Virus record (IMG/VR): IMGVR_UViG_3300044832_000092
Location: 1-45,501 of that record
Strand: one strand, 5' to 3'
Length of the DNA: 45,501 nucleotides
Origin: a virus
A program made the translations under genes and the position numbers. Under the pieces are notes generated by a model that saw nothing but the letters and a program-made list of their open reading frames with translations, was not told the origin of the DNA and did not search any database. Shown here piece after piece: positions 32,396 to 38,817 of the stretch (positions are counted from its first letter, which is position 1; the number at the start of each line of letters is the position of its first letter).

Positions 32396-32586
32396 AACTT
32401 CTTGCCTGCTCTTCGGGCTAGCTTCTCAATGATCTGGGTCGCTTGCGCAATCTGCGCATCTCGGCTAAAGAACGCAACCTTGCCTATCCCGCCGTTCACC
32501 TTGCAGGGAATCGGCGCAGAGCGGAATATGTCATACAGTAGTTCGGCTAGTTGTCGTGCAGGCACGTTCATCTTGATAGTGGCCAT
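32392..32586 (-). CDS. Small conserved protein, paralogue 2 (64 aa)
   Basis: ATG 32586 with GGGGAG upstream. Its core (QLAELLYDIFRSAPIPCK, ..GKVAFFSRDAQIAQATQII) repeats that of the 60-aa product of 29477-29659. The N-terminus (MATIKMNVPAR) is different. Two copies kept in one early operon suggest a useful but unknown role. Confidence 0.65.
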   Translation of the reverse strand: MATIKMNVPARQLAELLYDIFRSAPIPCKVNGGIGKVAFFSRDAQIAQATQIIEKLARRAGKKL

Positions 32587-32587
32587 C

Positions 32588-32782
32588 TCATCTCCCCGCG
32601 CGATGACACCAACATGAGCAATTCGCCATCGGACAGGAGCCAGCATGTCTCCCCTGCTTGCAAGACGCCGAAATCCGTATAGCCTTATCCCCGTTCAGTT
32701 TGGGCTTACGAACTTTGGCAGATTCCGAAAGCTTTGCTGCTGCTAGGGGCCATTCCGTTAGAAATCTTGTACGAGCAGTCAT
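32588..32782 (-). CDS. Cys/His-rich mini-protein (64 aa)
   Basis: ATG 32782 overlaps the upstream stop. A basic N-terminus (RKPKLNGDKAIR) precedes a C-terminal cluster CKQGRHAGSCPMANCSCWCH, with five Cys and two His that would bind zinc. No named family, though the CxCxCH ending is a recurring phage mini-protein pattern. Confidence 0.6.
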   Translation of the reverse strand: MTARTRFLTEWPLAAAKLSESAKVRKPKLNGDKAIRISASCKQGRHAGSCPMANCSCWCHRAGR

Positions 32783-32982
32783 AAGTTCCTCTCAATTCTG
32801 TTCAAGTAGCGATCCACCGAACTTGCTGAAAGTAAATGCACGTGCCAGCAGGCCGGGCAGAGAATATGGCGCTCGGAGCATTTATTGCACCAGAGATTCA
32901 CGACGAGCTTTCCTTTATGGAAGTCCAGGCTGTCCGGGAAGTAGAACTCCTGGCAGGACTCGCAGATGAGTTCTAGGATCAT
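32779..32982 (-). CDS. Zinc-ribbon protein (67 aa)
   Basis: ATG 32982 overlaps the methyltransferase stop. Three CxxC pairs are present: CESC (about 7-10), CNKC (about 32-35) and CPAC (about 42-45), followed by WHVH. This allows at least one zinc ribbon. Function unknown; it may bind nucleic acid or host RNA polymerase. Confidence 0.65.
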   Translation of the reverse strand: MILELICESCQEFYFPDSLDFHKGKLVVNLWCNKCSERHILCPACWHVHLLSASSVDRYLNRIERNL

Positions 32983-33725
32983 TGGGCTACCTTCTGTTCA
33001 ATCAGTCTCTCTGCATAGTCAGCAACACAATTTGCTAGTTCGGGAGGGATAGTCGCCACTTGAGCGGTTAATTCGGCGCGCGCTTTACTTCCGGACCATG
33101 CTTGCCGAGTTCCCGTCATCCCGTATCTTTCACGAAGTCGCTTTTGATGCTCTGGGAAGATTCGCGGAAACTCTTTGCGGTGTTCGGCTCTCTGCTCTGG
33201 GCTCATTCGGGCCACGGTCGGGCCGTCTTTATCGCCTCCGACTTTTACAATTCCTTGATGCATTAGCGGAGGCACGCCGTTCCCCCAGAGGTAGAATGAT
33301 CCGCAGTGGTGCGCCGCCTTGCCTACAAACTGCTGCGCTGCTCTAACGTTCTCCATCACGTAAGGCACGCCTGACTCTTCGCAGATTTCCCGAGTGTGAT
33401 TGAAAAGCTTTATTCCTAGTTCCGGGTATGGCGGGTTTGGGTGGAAGTGCTTCATCCCATGTACCGAGAATTGCTCACAAGGGGAAGAGGCGCAGATGAA
33501 ATCGAACTGCCCGAGCGGTGTCAGGTAGTCAGGAGCTACCGGATTCGGCCTAAAAGCATATCCGCCCTCGCCGATCCGAATCTCCAGCACATCGCACGCA
33601 AAGAACTGAAAGCCCTGGGGAATCTCTGGCGGCTCTACTAAGTCCACTCCTACACACTCCCAGCCTCGCGCCAGAAACGCCTTCGACCAGCCCAAGCGAC
33701 CACAGAAGAGATCGAGCATCCTCAT
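32979..33725 (-). CDS. C5-cytosine DNA methyltransferase (248 aa)
   Basis: ATG 33725. Motif I is LDLFCGRLGWSKAFLARGWE at residues 4-23, followed by VGVDL. The catalytic Pro-Cys is at 82-83 (SSPCEQFSVHG), the Glu-Asn-Val motif at 125-127 (VMENV), and the motif X-like end is VATIPPELANCVADY. It is shorter than most m5C enzymes, with a small target-recognition region, but all catalytic blocks are present. No partner restriction gene is adjacent except an HNH protein overlapping its start. Likely role: self-protection against host restriction. Confidence 0.85.
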   Translation of the reverse strand: MRMLDLFCGRLGWSKAFLARGWECVGVDLVEPPEIPQGFQFFACDVLEIRIGEGGYAFRPNPVAPDYLTPLGQFDFICASSPCEQFSVHGMKHFHPNPPYPELGIKLFNHTREICEESGVPYVMENVRAAQQFVGKAAHHCGSFYLWGNGVPPLMHQGIVKVGGDKDGPTVARMSPEQRAEHRKEFPRIFPEHQKRLRERYGMTGTRQAWSGSKARAELTAQVATIPPELANCVADYAERLIEQKVAQ

Positions 33726-34183
33726 GCCTGAACCCTTTCCTTCATGGGATGGCGCCAGGCGTAACTCGGAGGATGCGGCTCTTTGTAGCTCGGGATGCGC
33801 GGAAAGGACTTGGTTTCAGCCATGCGCCGGACTTCCTTCAAGAGCGGATCGTGGGCGGCTTCGCAGATAGGTTTTAATAAAAGTATGCTTGTATAAAACT
33901 CGCCGGTCGTGTCCACAAGGCCCGGTTTCATCTTCAAGAATTGGGCCACAGTCTTATTCTTTTTCATGGAGTTGCAGCGCATGCAGGAACTCACAATATT
34001 TCCACAGCAGTCGCAGCCCTTGTGGAAAAGCGGTACAAGGTGATCCTTCGTCGTGTCGTCCGGGATCAGAATTTTCGCGCAATAAAAGCAGCGGAAGCAG
34101 CAGGCAGTCAGCACCTTCAGCCACTCGCGCTCTGACATCGCTGGCCGAGTACATCCTTTGCGTCTGTGGCCCATGAAAATCAT
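33722..34183 (-). CDS. HNH endonuclease (153 aa)
   Basis: ATG 34183 overlaps the upstream stop and is chosen over a longer in-frame stretch that overlaps other genes. The core CFRCFYCAKILIPDDTTKDH, then LVPLF, GCDCCGNIVSSCMRCNSMKK, is the classic HNH layout: CxxC, DH (His), Asn, CxxC-N. The C-terminus is helical and polar. It overlaps the cytosine methyltransferase by 4 bases, so the pair could be a restriction-modification-like unit. It could equally be a recombination nuclease. Confidence 0.78.
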   Translation of the reverse strand: MIFMGHRRKGCTRPAMSEREWLKVLTACCFRCFYCAKILIPDDTTKDHLVPLFHKGCDCCGNIVSSCMRCNSMKKNKTVAQFLKMKPGLVDTTGEFYTSILLLKPICEAAHDPLLKEVRRMAETKSFPRIPSYKEPHPPSYAWRHPMKERVQA

Positions 34184-34392
34184 TTCGCCAGTCCTCTCCG
34201 TCTCGCTACGTCGTAAGGCGGTACATAGCCCAGAACTCGCCGGCAATTGGCCTGTTCCCGTTTGACTTCGGCCTGAATGGCGAGGGTCCATTCGTCGTAC
34301 TGGGTATGGCCGCAGAACTCGCAATGCGCCCAGCGGCCTTCTTCGTCTTGGGGAATCCAATCTTCGACTGATCCGCACTCCGGACATTTCAT
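34180..34392 (-). CDS. Zinc-ribbon protein (70 aa)
   Basis: ATG 34392. CPEC at residues 3-6 and CEFC at about 24-27 form a zinc ribbon with HCEFCGHTQYDEW between strands. A charged helix follows (IQAEVKREQANCRRVL). Unknown function. Confidence 0.65.
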   Translation of the reverse strand: MKCPECGSVEDWIPQDEEGRWAHCEFCGHTQYDEWTLAIQAEVKREQANCRRVLGYVPPYDVARRRGLAK

Positions 34393-34395
34393 GGG

Positions 34396-34599
34396 CTAGC
34401 CTCCCACTGCTTCGTCGCGAACTTTGTCCATGATCGTGTAGTCGACTTCCGCTTTTTTCCCCACGCGCCGGAGAATTCTCTGGCAGGCCTCTAAGTTCCT
34501 TTGGCCTTCCGGGGATAGCTTGTGGGGCTGGGGCTTCGACTTCATTACGCGCTCGACCGCGTCGAAGAGTTGAGAGATGGTTCGGTCTAGGTTGGTCAT
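34396..34599 (-). CDS. Small helical protein (67 aa)
   Basis: ATG 34599 overlaps the upstream stop. All-helical character (LDRTISQLFDAVERVMKSK, NLEACQRILRRVGKK), basic overall. No family recognised; could be a small regulator. Confidence 0.6.
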   Translation of the reverse strand: MTNLDRTISQLFDAVERVMKSKPQPHKLSPEGQRNLEACQRILRRVGKKAEVDYTIMDKVRDEAVGG

Positions 34600-34817
34600 G
34601 CAACCTCCACTTTTTCAGGGCGTTCGGTCAATTCCTCGATCGCTTTGTCGGCCGCGTTGTACTTGTCGAGAGCTTCCTGCAGCGCCTTGGCGTCGACGGG
34701 CTCATTGAATTCCTGCGCTATGTGCAGGCACGCGCTCACGCATCCGACCATGCTGAAGGCTGCATGACGGCGTTCGGTGCAGAGAGTTTTGTAAGTTTCG
34801 AATTCGGTGTCGTTCAA
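34596..34817 (-). CDS. Small helical protein (73 aa)
   Basis: TTG 34817, preceded by AGAGGAAA. Helical with three Cys in the first half (LCTERRHAAFSMVGCVSACL) and a charged second helix (LQEALDKYNAADKAIEEL). It is the first gene after the attP segment on the early strand. Unknown function. Confidence 0.6.
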   Translation of the reverse strand: MNDTEFETYKTLCTERRHAAFSMVGCVSACLHIAQEFNEPVDAKALQEALDKYNAADKAIEELTERPEKVEVA

Positions 34818-34926
34818 GCTATTTCCTCTTTCTTTCGGGAGCGGCAGGACGAGGCGAGGGCAAGAGCCGTCGCATCGGATGGCTTTAAGTTGTTGTTTGC
34901 TTGGGTAACTGCTTGGAAAGAAAGGC

Positions 34927-34970
34927 TGGTAGGCGCGGCAGGATTCGAACCTGCAACCGCCGGATTAGAA
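34927..34970 (-). other. attP: attP core: 3' half of tRNA-Arg(UCU)
   Basis: On the minus strand this reads as the 3' half of a tRNA: anticodon TCT, AA, stem TCCGG, variable CGGTT, T-stem GCAGG, loop TTCGAAT, CCTGC, acceptor CGCGCCT, discriminator A and CCA. The 5' half is missing: no AGGCGCG lies upstream, and the sequence stops matching a normal tRNA just 5' of the anticodon, where an extra T appears. It sits 0.3 kb from the integrase gene. A tRNA 3' half beside an integrase is the standard attP core of phages that integrate into tRNA genes and restore them. Confidence 0.85.
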
Positions 34971-35007
34971 AGTCGGCGACCGTTGCCAATCATCCGTTGC
35001 TTGTAAG

Positions 35008-35166
35008 TCATGCGATTGCGCCTTCCTTGGTGGCTTTCTTCTTTCGATCCCAGTAAGGCGATGTGCACTTGGCGCAGCGTATCGGTTTCTGGCGAGTTTC
35101 CCAATCGTGCCCGCAGACTTCGCAATGGCATCTGACTAGGTTGACTTTGACAATCTTTGTTCCCAT
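35008..35166 (-). CDS. Zinc-ribbon protein (52 aa), possibly leaderless
   Basis: ATG 35166, stop TGA at 35010-35008. The product starts MGTKIVKVNLV, then CHCEVCGHDWETR and IRCAKCTSPYWDRK, a tidy zinc ribbon with a basic tail. No ribosome site precedes the start, but a promoter-like pair ends only a few bases upstream, so the mRNA may start at the ATG. It is the first gene of the early transcript between the integrase and attP. Confidence 0.65.
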   Translation of the reverse strand: MGTKIVKVNLVRCHCEVCGHDWETRQKPIRCAKCTSPYWDRKKKATKEGAIA

Positions 35167-35173
35167 GCAGAAG

Positions 35174-35203
35174 ACTGTACAGCCACTAGAACAGGCATGT
35201 CAA
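35174..35203 (-). promoter_or_regulatory. Promoter, leftward
   Basis: On the minus strand a consensus -35 box TTGACA (35203-35198) is followed, 18 bases later, by TACAGT (35179-35174) as -10. The -10 region overlaps a palindrome CTGTACAG, a possible operator. Expected transcription start is at or beside ATG 35166. Confidence 0.55.
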
Positions 35204-35262
35204 GGATTTTATGTAGCTTGTTTTGATGGAGATGGAAATCGACCCGATTTTGCACCGGGGTT

Positions 35263-36357
35263 TCAACGGTCGGATTTCGGTCCAATTCTCTCCAGGGCAT
35301 CCACGGCTGCGCGCTTCACTTCAATTCGGGTGTGTGAGTAGCGCTTCTTCATGCGCTCGGAGATGTGGCCAGCGATGGCTTCGGCAGTTTGTTCGGAAAC
35401 GTCTGCATTTTCTAAGAGTTTGGTGATGGCGTGATGGCGGAATGAGTAGGCGGAAATGTGGAGGTTTGCGCAGACCAGCATTTCATTGAGCGCATATCTC
35501 CAGCCCATCGCAGGACGCTCCGGCTCGTAGGTGCCCTTCTTGAGCCGGAACGGAATCAGATAGTGGTGCGGCTCGATGCAGCCTAGTTTCTCGGCGCGCT
35601 GCCACAAATGCTCTATGGCCCGCCAGGCGCTCGAATTCAGCGGGATCACGCGGATGCGGTGCTCGTTCTTTGCGCCTTCCGGCTGGACGCGCATTGTGTG
35701 GCGCTCGAAGTCGACGTCCATGCGGCGCAAATGACGAATCTCTCCCGGCCCGCATGTCGTGTTGATGGAGATCACGAAGGCGCAGTAGGCAACTTCCCAT
35801 TGCGGATTCGCGGCGCCCACGCGATAGAGGCGATCTTCTTCAACTGGCGTCAGTGCGCGATGCGGGCTTTCCTTGGGCAGCGGCAACGGCTGGTACTGCG
35901 CCTTGATCTCCGGCCAGCGTCCGATGCGCTTCAGCATCTGCTGCAAGATCGAGCATTCCTTGTTGATGCAGGTTGCTCCGGCGCGAGCCATGCGCATGCG
36001 CTGGTAGGCTCTGATCTCGTCCGGACCGATGTCCGGCAGGCGCATCTCTGCGAAGAATCCGTTCAGGATGTGGATGTAGTTGCGGTAATCCTTGTGGCTT
36101 CGGACCGATAAATAGGGCTTGCGGTCGTCGAGCCAGGCCAGAGCGGCATACTGAAAAGACGCCTGAGAAAGGACTTGTGTCCGCACGAGATGTTCCTTGC
36201 GAACTATTTCGGATTTTGTAACAAGATCGGAAAAACTTGTTACTATTTCCGGACAAAGACTATGTACCCCCTCTGTCGGTTTGTAAAGTGAATAAGTTCC
36301 AGGGAGCGCGCGGGGGTGTTTGTCTTTCGGGGCCGGGGGCAATTTCGATTCTACCAA
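35263..36357 (-). CDS. int: Tyrosine integrase (364 aa)
   Basis: The frame starts at TTG 36357; later starts are possible, as the first 60 residues are not clearly part of a domain. A SAM-like core-binding domain (about 65-145, SFQYAALAWLDDRKPYLSV) precedes the catalytic domain. Tyr340 is the nucleophile (GHISERMKKRYSHTR), with Arg307-His308 in YSFRHHAITKL and a GH at 330-331. Two boxes are non-canonical: the usual first Arg (T-G-x-R-x-x-E) is Gly203 (TTCGPGEIRHL), and the His of HxxR is Tyr304. The neighbouring tRNA segment identifies it as the phage integrase. Confidence 0.88.
   Translation of the reverse strand: MVESKLPPAPKDKHPRALPGTYSLYKPTEGVHSLCPEIVTSFSDLVTKSEIVRKEHLVRTQVLSQASFQYAALAWLDDRKPYLSVRSHKDYRNYIHILNGFFAEMRLPDIGPDEIRAYQRMRMARAGATCINKECSILQQMLKRIGRWPEIKAQYQPLPLPKESPHRALTPVEEDRLYRVGAANPQWEVAYCAFVISINTTCGPGEIRHLRRMDVDFERHTMRVQPEGAKNEHRIRVIPLNSSAWRAIEHLWQRAEKLGCIEPHHYLIPFRLKKGTYEPERPAMGWRYALNEMLVCANLHISAYSFRHHAITKLLENADVSEQTAEAIAGHISERMKKRYSHTRIEVKRAAVDALERIGPKSDR
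36218..36243. promoter_or_regulatory. Inverted repeat in the 5' part of the integrase gene
   Basis: GTAACAAG (36218-36225) and CTTGTTAC (36236-36243) are perfect 8-bp arms, 10 bases apart. They are flanked by a near direct repeat, ACTATTTCGGA before and ACTATTTCCGGA after. This looks like a protein-binding site, perhaps a repressor operator or recombination arm site. If the integrase starts further downstream it would be upstream of the gene. Confidence 0.5.
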
Positions 36358-36542
36358 CCACTGCGCGAGAGCTGGAATAGTATGTTTGTGCCATGTGGGC
36401 CACTAAAAACATCACACCACCTGTAGTGTTATCAATGTAGATACCTGCCTGGCTGGTGCTAGTTCTTTCGAGAAGTGAATAATATTGCGCAGACTCGCAT
36501 TTGGGATATATTTACCCTGATGGCACATCGGAGCCCAGCTCC
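36358..36542 (+). promoter_or_regulatory. Divergent intergenic region with rightward promoter
   Basis: This 185-base gap lies between the leftward integrase and the rightward operon. A promoter-like pair is TTGCGC (36485-36490), 16-base spacer, TATATT (36507-36512). A GGAG at 36530-36533 serves ATG 36543. This is the most probable lysogeny control region, but no clear repeated operator is visible. Confidence 0.45.
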
Positions 36543-36872
36543 ATGCGCGCCGGTAGGCCGCACCCATCCGTTCCGCCCAAACCCTTGGATTTCTCCGTCT
36601 ACCTAACCCAACAGACCATTCTCGACCCGGATTGCGCGCAAATTTCGCCAATCTGGGCAAAACGGGCGATCGCAGCCGAGCTAGCCGTTAAGTGCGGACA
36701 GAGCGCGATCCGTCTCACAGTGAGAAACATGAAATGGCGCGAGGCTAAGGCCATCATGCGAGGCAACCCGAGCCTCTTGAATCCGGCCGGGTATCACGTG
36801 GCACCGTACAATTACCCCTTGCCGTATTCGCTCCTTAGGCACTATCAGCACGCCAATTTTGACAGGGAATGA
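36543..36872 (+). CDS. Hypothetical protein (109 aa)
   Basis: ATG 36543 with GGAG upstream is preferred over TTG 36501, which would overlap the promoter. The middle reads ISPIWAKRAIAAELAVKCG, followed by TVRNMKWREAKAIMRGNPS, helical and basic. It is coupled to the LuxR-type gene by an ATGA overlap. It may be a DNA-binding partner, but no fold is certain. Confidence 0.6.
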   Translation: MRAGRPHPSVPPKPLDFSVYLTQQTILDPDCAQISPIWAKRAIAAELAVKCGQSAIRLTVRNMKWREAKAIMRGNPSLLNPAGYHVAPYNYPLPYSLLRHYQHANFDRE

Positions 36873-37234
36873 AACGGAAGTTAGGGCCACGTGGCAAGGA
36901 AGTGGTCGATCTTCTGTGTCGAGGCTACACCAATAAACAGATTGCCAGAGCGCTCGACATTGCGGAACGCACAGTCAAAATGCATCTCAACCGAGCCTTC
37001 GTTATGTATGACATTGATCCGAGCGTCTATGTGCCGCGCGTGGCTCTGGCTACAATCCTCCTTTATCAGAAAAATCCCGAATTGGTGCCTTTCTTCGACG
37101 GAGATCGGGCCTCCCAGTACGGATTGCCTTCAGCCTGCGACCATCTGCGAACTCTCGACGAGGCCGAAGCTTACCGCGAAGGCGGATCTGCCCCACGGGA
37201 AACGGCGAGACTAAGTGACAGAGAATACAAGTGA
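36869..37234 (+). CDS. LuxR-type HTH regulator (121 aa)
   Basis: ATG 36869. Residues about 3-55 (LGPRGKEVVDLLCRGYTNKQ, IARALDIAERTVKMHLNRAF) form a GerE/LuxR-type helix-turn-helix with the typical 'T-N-K-x-I-A-x-x-L-x-I-x-x-x-T-V-K-x-H' pattern. No receiver or ligand domain is attached; the rest is a short tail. As the only clear DNA-binding regulator beside the integrase, it is a candidate for lysis-lysogeny control in a phage that lacks an evident cI-like repressor. Confidence 0.75.
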   Translation: MKRKLGPRGKEVVDLLCRGYTNKQIARALDIAERTVKMHLNRAFVMYDIDPSVYVPRVALATILLYQKNPELVPFFDGDRASQYGLPSACDHLRTLDEAEAYREGGSAPRETARLSDREYK

Positions 37235-37364
37235 CTGCCCGCACGTAACCCTGAAGCGCTGCAATTCCGGGCACTGGCACTGGTATGAGTGCCCCGTCTG
37301 CGAGCAGAAATTTAAAGCGCATGAATGGGACGGAAGAATGACGGTAAAAGTTCCCGAGAGATAA
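37215..37364 (+). CDS. Zinc-finger mini-protein (49 aa)
   Basis: GTG 37215 overlaps the HTH gene end by 20 bases. Cys8, His10, Cys16, His20, His22, then CPVC (about 26-29) and a later His form a compact Cys/His-rich fold. The stop directly precedes the next ATG. Function unknown. Confidence 0.6.
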   Translation: MTENTSDCPHVTLKRCNSGHWHWYECPVCEQKFKAHEWDGRMTVKVPER

Positions 37365-37661
37365 ATGGCTGCCGCTACCCAACCCGTTAGACCCAAAGCT
37401 CTGGTGATCGATTTTGCCGTGGCTCGCCAATATCAGAAATGGCAGGAGGCCGACGCCCAGGCGCACGAATTGTGGAAGAGAGTTGACCGGGAAATGGCCA
37501 AACTCGTGCGCGTGGCCAAGGTAGGGAGAAAGTCGAGCATTACTATCCCTATCTCAGAGTCGAAGGCGGTCGAGATCGTCAATCAGTTCCGCGGCGTCGA
37601 GAAGGTTTTTGCGCCGGCCTTCGCGCGAAAATGGCGAGTCAAAGAAGTCTCGACCGAGTAA
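37365..37661 (+). CDS. Hypothetical protein (98 aa)
   Basis: ATG 37365, directly after the previous stop. Helical N-terminal half (ARQYQKWQEADAQAHELWKR), then a beta segment (SSITIPISESKAVEIVNQF) and a basic end. No recognised family. Confidence 0.6.
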   Translation: MAAATQPVRPKALVIDFAVARQYQKWQEADAQAHELWKRVDREMAKLVRVAKVGRKSSITIPISESKAVEIVNQFRGVEKVFAPAFARKWRVKEVSTE

Positions 37662-37723
37662 TGCGTCATGCTTCCCAGTGGCCCTGTTCCGTATTGTGAT
37701 GGCCCGGACTCTGAACCGCGAAA

Positions 37724-38239
37724 ATGGAACACATTAAAGTTGAGGTCACGGGCTTTGGGCAATTCGCTCAGACAGTGGCCGAGCTGCGCGACGAACTGCG
37801 GCAGATACGGATACTTATCGAGAAAGAGGCAGCGCCGGGCTCCATGAAGCTCAGCTTCGGCCAGCCAGTCGACCAGATCACCCAATTTCGCACTGAATTC
37901 CAAAAGGAGAATCACAATATGCCAGGCAAAGAGACCGATACCCAGACAGTACCCTGCTCGGAAATCGAAACCGACGGCGCAGGCAATCCCGTTACCCTCA
38001 ACCCCGCGAACGTAGTGTGGGCGATCGACGATCCAACCATTGCCACGCTGACGCAGAACGCCGACGGATCTGCAACATTCAAGGCCGTGAAACCGGTCGC
38101 GCCGGCCGTCAACCCGCGCACAGCTCACGTGACCTGCACCGACACAGTCACCAACGTCGTGGGCGCCGATACTTTGGAAGTCGACGACAGCCCCACATTG
38201 CCCGGCAAGATGGTGCTGACGTTCGGCGCGGCTGCCTGA
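37724..38239 (+). CDS. Coiled-coil plus Ig-like protein (171 aa), internal start likely
   Basis: ATG 37724 opens the full frame. The first 65 residues are helical (FAQTVAELRDELRQIRILIE). A strong AAGGAG (37904-37909) precedes an in-frame ATG at 37919, which would give a 106-aa product consisting of one Ig-like (BIG2-type) beta domain (VVWAIDDPTIATLTQNADGS, AHVTCTDTVTNVVGADTLEV). Ig-like domains of this kind decorate phage capsids and tails. Two products from one frame are possible. A strong terminator follows. Confidence 0.7.
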   Translation: MEHIKVEVTGFGQFAQTVAELRDELRQIRILIEKEAAPGSMKLSFGQPVDQITQFRTEFQKENHNMPGKETDTQTVPCSEIETDGAGNPVTLNPANVVWAIDDPTIATLTQNADGSATFKAVKPVAPAVNPRTAHVTCTDTVTNVVGADTLEVDDSPTLPGKMVLTFGAAA

Positions 38240-38248
38240 TAATAGGAC

Positions 38249-38281
38249 AAGGTCCCATAATTACGTTTTGGGACCTTTTTT
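38249..38281 (+). terminator. Intrinsic terminator
   Basis: AAGGTCCCA (38249-38257) pairs perfectly with TGGGACCTT (38269-38277) and continues into a run of Ts. It closes the 36.5-38.2 kb operon just before the second recombinase. Confidence 0.92.
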
Positions 38282-38286
38282 GATTC

Positions 38287-38817
38287 ATGGAGCACCTGTC
38301 AAAGCGGCAATTACTGGCGATTCTCGGGGCGGCCCGCAAGCACCGGGAGCGCGATTGGTTGATGATTCTGGTAGGCTTCGCACACGGTCTAAGGCCCAGT
38401 GAAGTCATTGCAATCAAAGCAGGTGACATCCAAGACGGGTTTCTTTCTGTCGCGCGGCTCAAGGGCTCTAATCGCACCATACAGCCGCTCGTTAGGGACG
38501 AGAATCCGCTATTGGATGAGGCTTGTGCGCTCGTTGATTACGCGACGAAAAGCGTCGCCAATCAACGTCTATTTCCTGTCACTCGGCGGACTCTGGGTCG
38601 TATCTGGGAACGACACGCGGCCACGGCTCATATCCCGCGACATCTCGCTCACCCCCATGTGGCGAAGCACAGTATTGCCATGCAAACCATAAAGTTAGCG
38701 GGGATCGAGAACGTGCGGCAGTACCTCGGCCACAAATCCATAGCGAGCACGGGCGCATATCTAAAAGTCTCTGACACGGATGCATCCGCAGCAATACACA
38801 AAGCTCGGCGCGGTTGA
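38287..38817 (+). CDS. Small tyrosine recombinase, catalytic domain only (176 aa)
   Basis: ATG 38287, six bases after the terminator and without a ribosome site. The protein is a bare catalytic domain: Arg36 (GLRPSEV), Lys59 (ARLKGSNR), His124 and His128 in HPHVAKHS, GH at 148-149 (YLGHKSIAST) and Tyr158 (GAYLKV). The second Arg of the HxxR box is Lys127. The N-terminal SAM-like domain is absent, as in FimB-type or other minimal recombinases. It lies directly before the terminase genes and overlaps the next gene (TTGA). Its substrate is unknown; it may resolve dimers or invert DNA. Confidence 0.82.
   Translation: MEHLSKRQLLAILGAARKHRERDWLMILVGFAHGLRPSEVIAIKAGDIQDGFLSVARLKGSNRTIQPLVRDENPLLDEACALVDYATKSVANQRLFPVTRRTLGRIWERHAATAHIPRHLAHPHVAKHSIAMQTIKLAGIENVRQYLGHKSIASTGAYLKVSDTDASAAIHKARRG

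Noticed and set aside
33722-34603. 293-aa version of the HNH protein
   Set aside because: The first 140 residues are an out-of-frame translation of two other genes; the coupled ATG at 34183 gives the whole domain.
34927-35000. Functional phage tRNA
   Set aside because: Only the 3' half is present; no sequence pairs with the acceptor strand or forms a D-arm, and the anticodon loop has an extra base.
34814-35131. 105-aa minus-strand frame across the tRNA-like segment
   Set aside because: It reads through attP in a frame that competes with the well-formed zinc-ribbon gene at 35008-35166.
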